Assembly (NCBI RefSeq): GCF_030012525.1
Contig: NZ_CP124855.1
Location: 1,240,001-1,304,000 of the forward strand
Source of the DNA: Chryseobacterium gotjawalense
GTDB lineage: Bacteria; Bacteroidota; Bacteroidia; Flavobacteriales; Weeksellaceae
DNA: 64,000 bases
Direction of reading: 5' to 3'
How positions within the stretch are numbered: the first letter of the stretch is position 1; each line of letters opens with the position of its first letter. Of this stretch, positions 8,816 through 17,257 are shown in pieces. Position numbers and translations under genes: made by a program. The notes under the pieces are model-generated. The model saw only the letters and a list, made by a program, of their open reading frames with translations. It was not told the DNA's origin and did no database searches.

Positions 8816-9610
8816 ATGGATTTACAGTTAAAAGGAAAAACAGCATTAGTAACAGGTTCTGCTTCCGGTATCGGATATGCCATTGCTTTAGGCTTGGCAA
8901 AAGAAGGAGCCTCAGTGTATATCAACAGCCGGACGGAAGAAACTTTGCGAAATGCGATTCAGTCTATCAAGTCAGCAGTAGCTGATGCATCAGTTGACGG
9001 CATTGTCGCTGATTTTTCAAAAGTAGAAGAAGTAAATGCTTTGATAGAACAATTGCCTGAAATCGATATTTTGGTAAATAATGTGGGCGTTTATGGAAAT
9101 CAGCCGTTTGAAACTACTGACGATGCACACTGGTTCCGTGATTTTGAGATTAATGTAATGAGTGGCGTGCGACTCTCGCGTCATTATGCGCCGCTGATGA
9201 AAGCAAAAAACTGGGGGCGTATTATTTTCATTTCCAGTGAATCGGCCATTAATATTCCTGAAGACATGATACTGTATGGCGTGACCAAAACGGCTTATTT
9301 AGGCTTAAGCAGAGGCTTGGCCAAATACCTGAAAGGAACCAATGTGACCGTGAATGCCGTTTTGCCGGGACCTACGCTGGCCAGTGCAACCGATAAAATG
9401 TTTGAGGAAATTGCTGCGGCGAAAAATATTTCCGTAGAAGAAGCACCGATGGCATTTATACAGGAAAAAAGACCCTCGTCAATCATCCAACGTTTTGCAA
9501 AAACAGAGGAAGTAGCCAATATGGTGGTGTACGTAGCCAGTCCGTTATCTTCGGCGACGACAGGTGCTGCATTACGTGTGGATGGCGGTGTGGTAGATAC
9601 GGCTTTTTAA
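8816..9610 (+). CDS. SDR-family NAD(P)-dependent oxidoreductase
   Basis: A 264-residue classical short-chain dehydrogenase/reductase. The cofactor motif TGSASGIG is at about residues 14-21, NNVG at about 87, and the catalytic set includes the Ser of FISSES and YGVTK. The arginine in NSRTEE after strand 2 suggests NADP(H) preference. Substrate unknown; ends in VDGGVVDTAF, usual for the family. It is followed after 30 bases by an aldo/keto reductase on the same strand, so two oxidoreductases are probably co-expressed under the divergent LysR regulator. Carbonyl detoxification is a plausible but unproven role. Confidence 0.92.
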   Translation: MDLQLKGKTALVTGSASGIGYAIALGLAKEGASVYINSRTEETLRNAIQSIKSAVADASVDGIVADFSKVEEVNALIEQLPEIDILVNNVGVYGNQPFETTDDAHWFRDFEINVMSGVRLSRHYAPLMKAKNWGRIIFISSESAINIPEDMILYGVTKTAYLGLSRGLAKYLKGTNVTVNAVLPGPTLASATDKMFEEIAAAKNISVEEAPMAFIQEKRPSSIIQRFAKTEEVANMVVYVASPLSSATTGAALRVDGGVVDTAF

Positions 9611-9640
9611 TCCCTTAATTAAAATTTTAAAAATATAGCG

Positions 9641-10588
9641 ATGGAAAAAATAAAAATAGGACAAACAGACCTTGAAGCAGCACCAATTAATTTAGGTGGA
9701 AATGTTTTCGGATGGACTTTGGACGAAAAAAAATCATTCGAAATCCTGGATGCTTTTACAGCAGGCGGATTTAATTTTATTGATACTGCCGATATGTATT
9801 CATTTTGGGTTGATGGTGGTTCCGGAGGTCAATCTGAAAAGATCATTGGCGCATGGTTGAAGGCGAGAGGAAACAGAGAAAATCTGATTATAGCGACAAA
9901 AGTTGGAGGCGCAACAGGTGTTCATCCAATTGACACCAGCAAAAAACATATTCTGAAATCAGTTGACGAATCATTGAAAAGGTTGCAAACCGACTATATT
10001 GATCTGTATTACACCCATTATGATGACGAAAAAACACCGGTGGAGGAAACGCTGGAAGCCTACAATGAAATCATCAAGTCGGGAAAAGTCAGATATATTG
10101 GAGCTTCTAATATTTCGCCGGAACGCTTAACTGCCTCTTTTGACGCTTCCGAAAAGTATGGACTGCCAAAATACCAGGCATTACAACCGCACTATAATTT
10201 GGTAGAGCGAGCGTACTATGAGACTAACTATGCTCCATTGGCAGAAAAATATGGTATGAGTGTTTTCCCGTATTGGTCTTTAGCATCTGGTTTTTTATCG
10301 GGAAAATACCGTTCAGAAGCTGATTTTAGCAAAAGTATCCGTGGCGGTGGCGCTGCAAAATACCTCAATGAAAAAGGTTTTGCTGTTTTGGCAGCTTTGG
10401 ATAAAATTTCAGAAAAACACCAATCGGCTCCAAGCACTGTTGCTTTAGCATGGTTACTTGCGCAACCAAATGTGGGTGCTCCAGTGGTAAGTGCTACTAA
10501 TCTTTTCCAATTAGAAGGCTTGTTGGCAGCTCCCGGTTTATCTTTAGATAATGAAGACCTCGCATTATTGAATGAAGCAAGTAAATAA
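9641..10588 (+). CDS. Aldo/keto reductase
   Basis: A 315-residue NADPH-dependent aldo/keto reductase with the TIM-barrel fold. The catalytic tetrad can be placed: Asp and Tyr in IDTADMYSF, Lys in IIATKVGG and His in YYTHYDD. The barrel strand segments FNFIDTAD, YIDLYYTH and VRYIGASN follow the order of the AKR11/12-like subfamily that contains YajO/YcsN-like proteins. It would reduce aldehydes or ketones to alcohols in the cytoplasm; substrate unknown. It lies 30 bases downstream of the SDR gene and a hairpin follows its stop, so the pair forms a short operon. Confidence 0.93.
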   Translation: MEKIKIGQTDLEAAPINLGGNVFGWTLDEKKSFEILDAFTAGGFNFIDTADMYSFWVDGGSGGQSEKIIGAWLKARGNRENLIIATKVGGATGVHPIDTSKKHILKSVDESLKRLQTDYIDLYYTHYDDEKTPVEETLEAYNEIIKSGKVRYIGASNISPERLTASFDASEKYGLPKYQALQPHYNLVERAYYETNYAPLAEKYGMSVFPYWSLASGFLSGKYRSEADFSKSIRGGGAAKYLNEKGFAVLAALDKISEKHQSAPSTVALAWLLAQPNVGAPVVSATNLFQLEGLLAAPGLSLDNEDLALLNEASK

Positions 10589-10594
10589 CTAAAA

Positions 10595-10636
10595 CAGTCA
10601 CCTGATTATGGCTTATTAGTGATAATGAGGTGGCTG
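10595..10636 (+). terminator. Hairpin after the SDR-AKR operon
   Basis: CAGTCACCT (10595-10603) pairs with AGGTGGCTG (10628-10636) with one G-T pair, and an inner ATTAT/ATAAT stem follows a mismatch. The trailing T-run is weak (TAATTT), so it may be an imperfect rho-independent terminator. Confidence 0.45.
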
Positions 10637-10978
10637 TAATTTCGAATGGAATAGCGGTGTCTAATTATCCAGCAAAACATTTCGCTCTGTTCACGCATAC
10701 AAGGAGCTCCCGAACTTTTCTCGTAAGAACCGCCGATGGTAACTGCGATAGCTAACATTTTTGCAATTATAATTTTCTCTCAGAATTTTGAGCGCGGGCT
10801 GTTGGTATAACCGGTTACTACAAGATCACACATAATTTCTCCACCACATGATACTGAAAATGCAATGGTGCATCCAGACCTTGCTGCTTTGCTCCTGCTG
10901 CTACGCTTATGACCAATACACAAGTACCTGCCCGATCAAAAAATTATAAAGCGCATGTAATTGATCCATAATTGCAGT
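10637..10978. other. Intergenic stretch, no intact gene
   Basis: About 340 bases between the converging aldo/keto reductase and M20 genes. Translating the minus strand gives only short fragments broken by stops, one reading MLAIAVTIGGSYEKS. They could be gene debris but match no family I recognise. Confidence 0.4.
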
Positions 10979-12244
10979 TTAATCCAGCCATACCAGAGCG
11001 GCTGTCATCATAGCCTGTAAACCCGTTTTTAGAGTTGGGTTGATTACTGGTGCATATTTGGGGGAATGATTGCTGGGTATAGCGTTTATTTGATTGTTCT
11101 TTTGAGCTTCCAAATATATTGTAGGATCCGTTCCGCCAACAAACCAAAAAACATAAGGCACTTTCCAATTCGTTCCAAAAACACTAAAATCTTCACTGGC
11201 AGAAGCCGGCTGCGTTTCAAATGATTTATCACCGAACTGAGCATCGAAGGCTTCGGCCACTTTCGCGGTAGATGCGACATCATTCACCGTCATCGGATAG
11301 CTGTCTATTGTGGTGAATTCAGGATCTCTTGGTGCATTGGATGCTGCACATTCTGCACAACAGATGCGTTTGACCGCTGAAAGGATATGATCTTTAACGC
11401 CGTCATCAAAAGTTCGGATATTCAATTTTATGGTGGCATCATCAGGAATAATATTCTCTTTGGTACCGGCCTGCAATGATCCTATGGTGAGTACCGCATT
11501 TTCAATCGGTGCTACTTCACGTGAAATAATGGTTTGTAAGCGCATCGTGGTAGCCGCTGCCATAATCACCGGATCAATGGATGTTTGTGGCTGTGAACCA
11601 TGTGAGCCACGACCAAAAAGTTTAACTTTCAGACTGTTTCCTGCGGATAATATGGCACCACTGCGATGTCTAACGGTACCTGCTTCGCCTACCATTACAT
11701 GCTGCCCAAGAATGATGTCTGGCTTGGGGAAACGGTCCATCATGCCATCATCTATCATACCTTGTGCGCCACGGCCGACTTCTTCTCCAGGTTGAAAAAC
11801 CGCCATTACCGTTCCTTTCCATTGATCCTTGTGCTCCGAAAATAAACGTGCAGCTCCCATTAGCCAAGTCACATGCAAATCATGGCCACATACGTGCGAC
11901 ACCCCTACCTCCAGACCTTCTTCATCTCTGGCTACTTTTGTGCTTGCGTAAGGCAACCCCGTAGATTCTGCAATGGGAAGCGCATCCATATCAGCACGAA
12001 GCATCACGGTAGGCCCTTCTCCATTTTTCAAAAGGCCTACCACACCGGTTACCCCTATCCCCGTTGAAACCTCATATTGATACTTGGTTAAATAATCCGC
12101 AGCAATTTTAGCCGTGCGGAATTCCTGCATCGACAGCTCGGGGTTTCTATGAATATCTTTATAGATTTCTTCTAATTCCGGAAGCAGTTGATCGATGAAG
12201 CGATCCATCGTATCATTGAATGCTTTAATTTTGGTGATTTCCAT
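10979..12244 (-). CDS. M20 family amidohydrolase (hippurate hydrolase-like)
   Basis: A 421-residue metallopeptidase of the M20D group, which contains hippurate hydrolases, N-acyl-amino-acid amidohydrolases and IAA-amino acid hydrolases. Metal-binding features are HVCGHDLH, VFQPGEE (catalytic Glu) and SEDFSVFG, with the closing NHSPKYAP segment supplying the last His. The lid (dimerisation) domain spans roughly residues 200-320. The enzyme cleaves an amide to release an amino acid and an acyl or aroyl acid in the cytoplasm; no signal peptide is seen. Its position 1.3 kb from the benzoate operon invites the idea that it supplies benzoate from hippurate, but family members vary widely. Compared with the second M20 gene at 59315 it is about 35 residues longer. 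Confidence 0.9.
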   Translation of the reverse strand: MEITKIKAFNDTMDRFIDQLLPELEEIYKDIHRNPELSMQEFRTAKIAADYLTKYQYEVSTGIGVTGVVGLLKNGEGPTVMLRADMDALPIAESTGLPYASTKVARDEEGLEVGVSHVCGHDLHVTWLMGAARLFSEHKDQWKGTVMAVFQPGEEVGRGAQGMIDDGMMDRFPKPDIILGQHVMVGEAGTVRHRSGAILSAGNSLKVKLFGRGSHGSQPQTSIDPVIMAAATTMRLQTIISREVAPIENAVLTIGSLQAGTKENIIPDDATIKLNIRTFDDGVKDHILSAVKRICCAECAASNAPRDPEFTTIDSYPMTVNDVASTAKVAEAFDAQFGDKSFETQPASASEDFSVFGTNWKVPYVFWFVGGTDPTIYLEAQKNNQINAIPSNHSPKYAPVINPTLKTGLQAMMTAALVWLD

Positions 12245-12903
12245 AATTTTTAATGTTAAAAATTTAAAATGAGGTTCGAATATCAGTTCAAGTATTGCTT
12301 TTATTGTCGTTCTTGGGTTATCCCAAAATATTCATTGGTTTTTTTCTCATCATGAGCACAACCACAGTTACATCTATTCAAAGCTGTTAAAGACACTCCA
12401 GTTAAAATTCTCCATTTCCTAAATTATTAAAAAATTCTTTATGTGGATGGAATTTGTACTTTGAATGCTTCAGTTTAATCAACGAATTAAATTACCAAAG
12501 TGATTTTAATATTGGTTCTGATAACCCATTTCCCCGGCAGTGACCCCGCTATTTTTGAGCCTACATCTGCTGTGAAGTTGAAAAATGCAGAAAGATTGAA
12601 TCATCTTCGGATAGCTAGGAAAATACAATTTTAAAAAATAAAGGTAGTAATTTAAAATCCTAACACCAAGCAGTTTGTAATTTTAATACACAAATCCTAA
12701 TCAATAGAAACATTAAATAACCTCGATATTATAGATATTTATCCAACCTTTTTTTATTGTGATATAACCTGGCGCAACTCGTGATTCACAACCAATTGAA
12801 CCATTGTTATGAGCGATTCTCCATGTAATTCAATAATTTTGCAAAGTAACTTTCGGAGTCGTCACGAATATCTTTTTGAGTTTAAAACAACCGCAAGTTG
12901 ACT
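12245..12903. other. Decayed, AT-rich stretch without intact genes
   Basis: No reading frame of useful length. On the minus strand the frame through about 12500-12600 reads ADVGSKIAGSLPGKWVIR without a start, which looks like leftover coding sequence but is not identifiable. Together with the relics that follow, this is a degraded segment between the M20 gene and the aromatic operon. Confidence 0.5.
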
Positions 12904-13026
12904 TTACTCGACTTCAAATCCTTTTGTTTTGATCATTCTAAAAAGTTCCTCAAATTGCCCAGCGTTTCTTATACCAGTTAATGGCACACAAACTTTAGGT
13001 ATTGTAAATTTAGTATTTAAACCGAA
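12904..13026 (-). pseudogene. Short unidentified coding remnant
   Basis: A stop-bounded 40-codon frame without a start codon, containing VCVPLTGIRNAGQFEELF and ending KTKGFEVE. The pattern looks like a true C-terminus, but I do not recognise the family. Treated as a gene remnant because of its length and the debris around it. Confidence 0.3.
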
Positions 13027-13047
13027 TTAGCAGTTTGGTCCTTTCAT

Positions 13048-13251
13048 CGGGAACTCTACGTCGCAAACCAAAAAAGAGTGGAAAAACTCTTTATGATTGT
13101 AATGACTGCCTTAGTTTGGTGCTACAAAATTGGTGACCATGTTGATGCAGCTATAAAATGTATAAAAGTTAAAAAACACCAAAGAAAGGCCTTTAGTGTT
13201 TTCAAATGTTTTAATTATTTAAATAAAATTTTGCTAAATCTATTTAAATAA
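13048..13251 (+). pseudogene. IS4-type transposase, C-terminal remnant
   Basis: The plus strand reads NQKRVEKLFMIVMTALVWCY, then KIGDHVDAAIKCIKVKKHQR and KAFSVFKCFNYL before a TAA at 13249-13251. This matches the end of IS4-family transposases, where a helix carrying the RVEKLF segment is followed by a VWxYKxG helix and a basic IKIKKHGR-like tail. The catalytic DDE core is absent, so only the last 65 or so codons survive. It marks an old insertion sequence next to the aromatic operon. Confidence 0.7.
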
Positions 13252-13256
13252 TTAAA
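13210..13256. repeat. Perfect 16-bp A/T inverted repeat
   Basis: TTTAATTATTTAAATA (13210-13225) is the exact reverse complement of 13241-13256, with a 15-base loop. It overlaps the end of the transposase remnant. It would form a long hairpin composed only of A-T pairs and could serve as a terminator or be an insertion-sequence end. Confidence 0.7.
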
Positions 13257-13414
13257 TATCAGCGTTTTGCAACTTCCATCATGTACACAGTTGCTTTAGA
13301 GTAATTTGTTCAGCACAGTCCGCAGCGCAAATTAATCCAGCTAACATGATAATATCTCTCAGCACCAATCATTCTTCTGAACGTTTCCCCTTCTGAATTT
13401 TTATAATTGAAAAA

Positions 13415-13498
13415 TCACATCATAGGACTGTTTTCAATAAAGCCGGCAGTTCCATCGGCCTCATCCTGAGACATTTTCAATCCGCCAATCCAAGCCAT
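13415..13498 (-). pseudogene. Possible YkgB/DUF417-like membrane protein fragment
   Basis: The minus strand reads MAWIGGLKMSQDEADGTAGF then IENSPMM and stops. The YkgB (DUF417, RclC-like) family has the same order: a WIG-LKFT segment, EAEGI and ENSPLMSW. Further debris continues to about 13270 with stops. No intact gene. The assignment rests on this short pattern only. Confidence 0.35.
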
Positions 13499-13574
13499 TA
13501 TAACCAATATCTAGATTCGGCTTAGGTTAAGGACTAATCTGTAATTGAAAACTTGTTTAGAATTCTATGGATTA

Positions 13575-14114
13575 TTAGGAATATATTCTGTATTTCTTTT
13601 TGGCAAGTCGGATTATAGCATCGATATGATCCGTATCGAACTCATTGGCCGCAATATATTTCCACAAACCATCGATAATAAACAACAGTATTTCTGCTTC
13701 CAACTCTGGTTCTTCATAGCCCAATGCCGCAAAAGCTTTTACCAGCAATTCGTGACTCGATTTCATAAACAGCTGATGATGCGTCATGGCCATTACGTTA
13801 AGTGGCGTGATTTTATACTGCATCTGCCAAAAGTTTTTATTCGAAAGGACGAGTATTTTTGGTAAATCGAGCAGATTAGAAATATAATTTTCAGGTGTTT
13901 TGTATTCCAAATGTTCCGCAACCAATCTGGTAGCTTCCCGGTATCCCGATTTTACAATTTCTTCAATAAGGTTGTCTTTATTTTTAAAATGTTTAAAAAT
14001 AAGCGCTTCAGACACATGGGCTTCTATAGCAATAGATTTCGTTGACGCAGCTGATGTCCCTACCTCCGTAAAAATATTTAATGCGGCATCCAGTATGTCC
14101 TGTTTCTTACTCAT
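13575..14114 (-). CDS. TetR/AcrR-family transcriptional regulator
   Basis: A 179-residue TetR-type regulator. The N-terminal helix-turn-helix (about residues 5-50) includes ALNIFTEVGTSAASTKSIA and the ALIFKHFKNKDNL recognition region; the remaining helices form the ligand-binding/dimer domain. TetR proteins bind short palindromes as repressors and release DNA when a small molecule binds. It is the last gene of the aromatic operon, 33 bases after pcaF, so it is probably transcribed with it. A perfect 7-4-7 palindrome typical of TetR operators sits over the likely catB transcription start, making autoregulated control of the whole operon likely. The inducer may be a pathway compound such as muconate, oxoadipate or a CoA ester. 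Confidence 0.9.
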   Translation of the reverse strand: MSKKQDILDAALNIFTEVGTSAASTKSIAIEAHVSEALIFKHFKNKDNLIEEIVKSGYREATRLVAEHLEYKTPENYISNLLDLPKILVLSNKNFWQMQYKITPLNVMAMTHHQLFMKSSHELLVKAFAALGYEEPELEAEILLFIIDGLWKYIAANEFDTDHIDAIIRLAKKKYRIYS

Positions 14115-14147
14115 TTTCTGATTCTATAGTATTAAGAAATAAATTAC

Positions 14148-15362
14148 TTAGTCCACTTTTTCCAAAATAACAGCATATCCTTGTCCAACACCAACACACA
14201 TTGTAGCTAAGGCATATCTTACATTTTTCTTGTGAAGCTCCAGCGCAGCAGAATACGTTATCCGTGTACCGGACATGCCCAATGGATGCCCCAATGCAAT
14301 TGCACCGCCATTAGGATTTATTCGTGGATCGTCATCTTTTAATCCTAGCGCTCTTGTACACGCCAATGCCTGGGCTGCAAAGGCTTCGTTAAACTCCATA
14401 ACGCCAATATCATCCAAAGTAAGTCCCGCTTTTTTGAGTGCTTTCTGGGTTGCTGTAACCGGACCTATTCCCATAATTCGAGGTTCAACGCCTGTTACTG
14501 CGGAGGCAACAATTCTGGCCAAAGGTTTCAAGCCATATTTTTTGACGGCTTCTCCTGATGCCACATACACTGCTGCAGCTCCGTCATTTAAACCGGAAGC
14601 GTTTCCGGCGGTTACCGTACCGTCTTTTTTAAAGGCTGGTTTCAGTTTCGAAAGCGACTCTAACGTAGAATTTTCTCTGACAAATTCATCTTTATCAAAA
14701 ACGATTGGCTCTCCTTTGCGCTGCGGAATAACCACTGGAAAAATTTCTTCTGCCAATCTGCCATTTTTAGTGGCAGCTGAAGCTTTTAATTGAGAAGCTA
14801 AAGAAAATTTGTCCTGATCTTCTCTCGAAATGCCATACAGCTCAACCAAATTTTCAGCGGTAATTCCCATAGGATCTACGCCGTACATTTCTTTCATTTT
14901 CGGATTTACGAAACGCCATCCGAAAGAAGAATCTTCCATTTTTGAATCGGTACCAAATGCTTTTGATGGTTTTGAAATCACCAATGGTCCGCGGGTCATG
15001 TGCTCTACACCGCCAGCGATGAAAATATCTCCGTCTCCAGCTTTGATTGCTCTGTTCGCATGAATAATGGCCGACATTCCCGAAGAACAAAGCCTGTTTA
15101 CCGTTTCGCCCGGAACAGTAACCGGCAGCCCGGCGAGCAATGCTGCCATTCGTGCTACATTTCTGTTATCCTCACCCGCCTGGTTATGGCATCCCAAAAT
15201 AACATCATCAATGACATCTTTTGGAATAGCCGGATTTCTTTTTACCAATTCTTCAATGACCATGGCCGCAAGATCATCGGCGCGGACGGCACTTAAAGTA
15301 CCTCCGAAACTTCCAATCGGAGTTCGGATTCCATCAATAATATAAGCTTCTGTATTCATCAT
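14148..15362 (-). CDS. pcaF: 3-oxoadipyl-CoA thiolase (acetyl-CoA acyltransferase)
   Basis: A 404-residue thiolase. The acylated cysteine is in NRLCSSGMSA, the His in GHPLGMSG and the second cysteine in TMCVGVGQG; NEAFAAQAL carries the other conserved residues. It splits 3-oxoadipyl-CoA with CoA into succinyl-CoA and acetyl-CoA, the last step of the ortho-cleavage pathway. On sequence alone it could be any acetyl-CoA acetyltransferase; the pca assignment rests on being in the operon with pcaIJ, pcaD and cat/ben genes and on the pattern of the 3-oxoadipyl thiolase group. Two adjacent ATGs (15362 and 15359) are possible starts. Eight bases separate it from the upstream membrane gene. Confidence 0.88.
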   Translation of the reverse strand: MMNTEAYIIDGIRTPIGSFGGTLSAVRADDLAAMVIEELVKRNPAIPKDVIDDVILGCHNQAGEDNRNVARMAALLAGLPVTVPGETVNRLCSSGMSAIIHANRAIKAGDGDIFIAGGVEHMTRGPLVISKPSKAFGTDSKMEDSSFGWRFVNPKMKEMYGVDPMGITAENLVELYGISREDQDKFSLASQLKASAATKNGRLAEEIFPVVIPQRKGEPIVFDKDEFVRENSTLESLSKLKPAFKKDGTVTAGNASGLNDGAAAVYVASGEAVKKYGLKPLARIVASAVTGVEPRIMGIGPVTATQKALKKAGLTLDDIGVMEFNEAFAAQALACTRALGLKDDDPRINPNGGAIALGHPLGMSGTRITYSAALELHKKNVRYALATMCVGVGQGYAVILEKVD

Positions 15363-15370
15363 CTTTTCTT

Positions 15371-15889
15371 TTATAATTTTTCATGTGGGAGATCCACTTT
15401 ATTTCTCAAATAATTAATGAGGTACGACGTAAGCACTGTAACCGATAAACCGATCAGACAACCAAGTGTTACCGAAATAAACCGATAAACCGCTGCCCAT
15501 GAACTCAGTTGTGCCTGTTCCTGAATAGTAACAATAACAAAGGCCACCATTGCGGTTCTGGCCACATTCATCAACTGAAAGAAATAACAAACCAACACTG
15601 TAAGAGCAATACCTGTCAACATGAGGTAAATATTGGGCTCGTATATAAAGAAACATACCAAGCCGACGATGGATCCGATCAAATTGGATTTAAATCTTTC
15701 AACAGAGAGGCGTTTGGCATCTTTAGCTTCGGGTGAAATGACCAGGATGATGGAAAGCAGCGTCCAATAGGCCTCAAATTTTGGAAACTGTAAATAAAGC
15801 TGATATCCAATTAAAAAACCGATCAGGCACCTAAAAATATAGATCACCAAATCAGAACCAATACTATTTCGTATTATTTTTTGAAACAC
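15371..15889 (-). CDS. FUSC/aromatic-acid-exporter-like small membrane protein
   Basis: A 172-residue inner-membrane protein with about five hydrophobic helices. The RFISVTLGCLIGLSVTVL segment and the IVISPEAKDAKRLSVERF loop resemble the membrane half of the FUSC/ArAE (fusaric acid resistance, p-hydroxybenzoate efflux AaeB) family. Normal FUSC proteins are 350-700 residues and carry two such halves plus a cytoplasmic domain, so this is a half-length version that would need to dimerise. It sits inside the benzoate operon with 8-9 base gaps on each side. Export of surplus aromatic acid or intermediates is the natural guess; a role in uptake cannot be excluded, since no BenK, BenE or PcaK transporter is present. 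Confidence 0.7.
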   Translation of the reverse strand: MFQKIIRNSIGSDLVIYIFRCLIGFLIGYQLYLQFPKFEAYWTLLSIILVISPEAKDAKRLSVERFKSNLIGSIVGLVCFFIYEPNIYLMLTGIALTVLVCYFFQLMNVARTAMVAFVIVTIQEQAQLSSWAAVYRFISVTLGCLIGLSVTVLTSYLINYLRNKVDLPHEKL

Positions 15890-15898
15890 TTTTTAGGA

Positions 15899-17245
15899 TT
15901 ATGATAAACTTTCTGTAAATTTAGCGGTGGTCTTTTCACGTACTTCTTCTACTGTAGCTCCCGGCATAATTTCGGTTAAAGTAAGTTTTCCGTCGATGAA
16001 TTCAAAAACGGCTTTATCGGTTATCACCATGTCAACAGTATTTAGAGCCGTTAGCGGAAGATCGCACAATGGAACTATTTTGGCATCCCCGTTTTTTTCA
16101 TTATGCATCATGGTGATGATCAGTTTTTTAGCACCCGAAGCCAAATCCATGGCACCGCCCACGCCCAGTAACGGTTGTCCGGGAACTGCCCAGTTGGCAA
16201 GGTTTGCGGCTTCGTCAACCTGTAATCCTCCCATAATGGCAACGTCAACGTGGTTGCCGCGTATCATGGCAAAAGACTCTGCCGAATCAAAATACGAAGA
16301 ACCTTTAAGAGCCGTTACCGGCACTTTTCCGGCGTTTACAGGATAATCCATGGCGCCGCCACCATCTATTGGCGCAGGGCCCACGCCAAGCATTCCGTTT
16401 TCAGTATGCAAAATGATGCCGGCTTCGTCCGAGATAAAATCGGCAACTAGTGTCGGGATTCCGATTCCGAGGTTAACAACATCGCCTTTTTTAAGTTCCT
16501 TCAAAGCTCTTTTCGCCATGTTTATTCGGGTTTCAGAAACTTTCTTGCTCGAGGACACGGTTGCAGAACTTCCAAGATCGTCTAATTCCAAGGTGGCTTG
16601 CACCAGATAATCGACGTAGGATGCCGGAGTATGTATGCTTTCGGGGGCAATTTCTCCAACTGGAACTATTTCTTCCACTTCAGCTATCACCAAATCGGCC
16701 GCGGTGGCCATGGCCCGGTTAAAATTCTGTTCCGTCATTCGGTACTGAAGATTTCCGGCAGTGTCGGCTTTCCAAGCACGGATAAATGCCACGTTTCCCC
16801 TGATTCCGGGAATAAAAACCTGCTCCACGCCATTCAGTATTTTTGTTTCTCTTCCTTTTGCTAACTCAGTTCCAGCCGAAGTTGGGGTGAAAAACCCACC
16901 GATACCGGCACCTCCCGCGCGTATGGCTTCCGCCAAAGTACCTTGCGGCAATAATTCGTATGCCACGACACCTTCCTGAGCTGCTTTTACAGCCTCGGGA
17001 TTGGAAGTGAAGAAAGAACCTATCATCTTTTTGAGTTGTCCGTTTCTAAGAAGTCTTCCGCCGCCAATGCCTGCTTCGCCTACGTTATTTCCAATGAAAG
17101 TCAAGTTTTTAGTTTTTGTTTCGGCAAGGGCATGCATTAAATGAACCGGATTTCCGGTCATCCCGAATCCTCCCTGCAATAAAGTATCTCCGTCCTTTAC
17201 CATTGCAACTGCTTGCTGTAAAGATATTTGTGGTATGGTCTTCAT
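15899..17245 (-). CDS. pcaIJ: 3-oxoadipate CoA-transferase, fused alpha and beta subunits
   Basis: A 448-residue CoA-transferase in which the usually separate A and B subunits are one chain. The A part (about 1-225) carries [18 protein letters not shown] and the [16 protein letters not shown] glycine-rich loop; the B part (about 238-448) carries [13 protein letters not shown] and the ENGMLGVGP motif with the catalytic Glu. A serine-rich linker ([13 protein letters not shown]) joins them. It transfers CoA from succinyl-CoA to 3-oxoadipate. Related enzymes act on acetoacetate, so specificity is inferred from the operon, where pcaD lies 12 bases upstream and pcaF downstream. Fused forms are known in the family (for example mammalian SCOT), but bacterial pca operons normally have two genes. 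Confidence 0.88.
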   Translation of the reverse strand: MKTIPQISLQQAVAMVKDGDTLLQGGFGMTGNPVHLMHALAETKTKNLTFIGNNVGEAGIGGGRLLRNGQLKKMIGSFFTSNPEAVKAAQEGVVAYELLPQGTLAEAIRAGGAGIGGFFTPTSAGTELAKGRETKILNGVEQVFIPGIRGNVAFIRAWKADTAGNLQYRMTEQNFNRAMATAADLVIAEVEEIVPVGEIAPESIHTPASYVDYLVQATLELDDLGSSATVSSSKKVSETRINMAKRALKELKKGDVVNLGIGIPTLVADFISDEAGIILHTENGMLGVGPAPIDGGGAMDYPVNAGKVPVTALKGSSYFDSAESFAMIRGNHVDVAIMGGLQVDEAANLANWAVPGQPLLGVGGAMDLASGAKKLIITMMHNEKNGDAKIVPLCDLPLTALNTVDMVITDKAVFEFIDGKLTLTEIMPGATVEEVREKTTAKFTESLS

Positions 17246-17257
17246 CAGTATATTTTT

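Noticed and set aside
14275..14793. Plus-strand frame of 172 codons
   Set aside because: It lies wholly antisense to pcaF, whose motifs are intact; codon pattern is that of a shadow frame.
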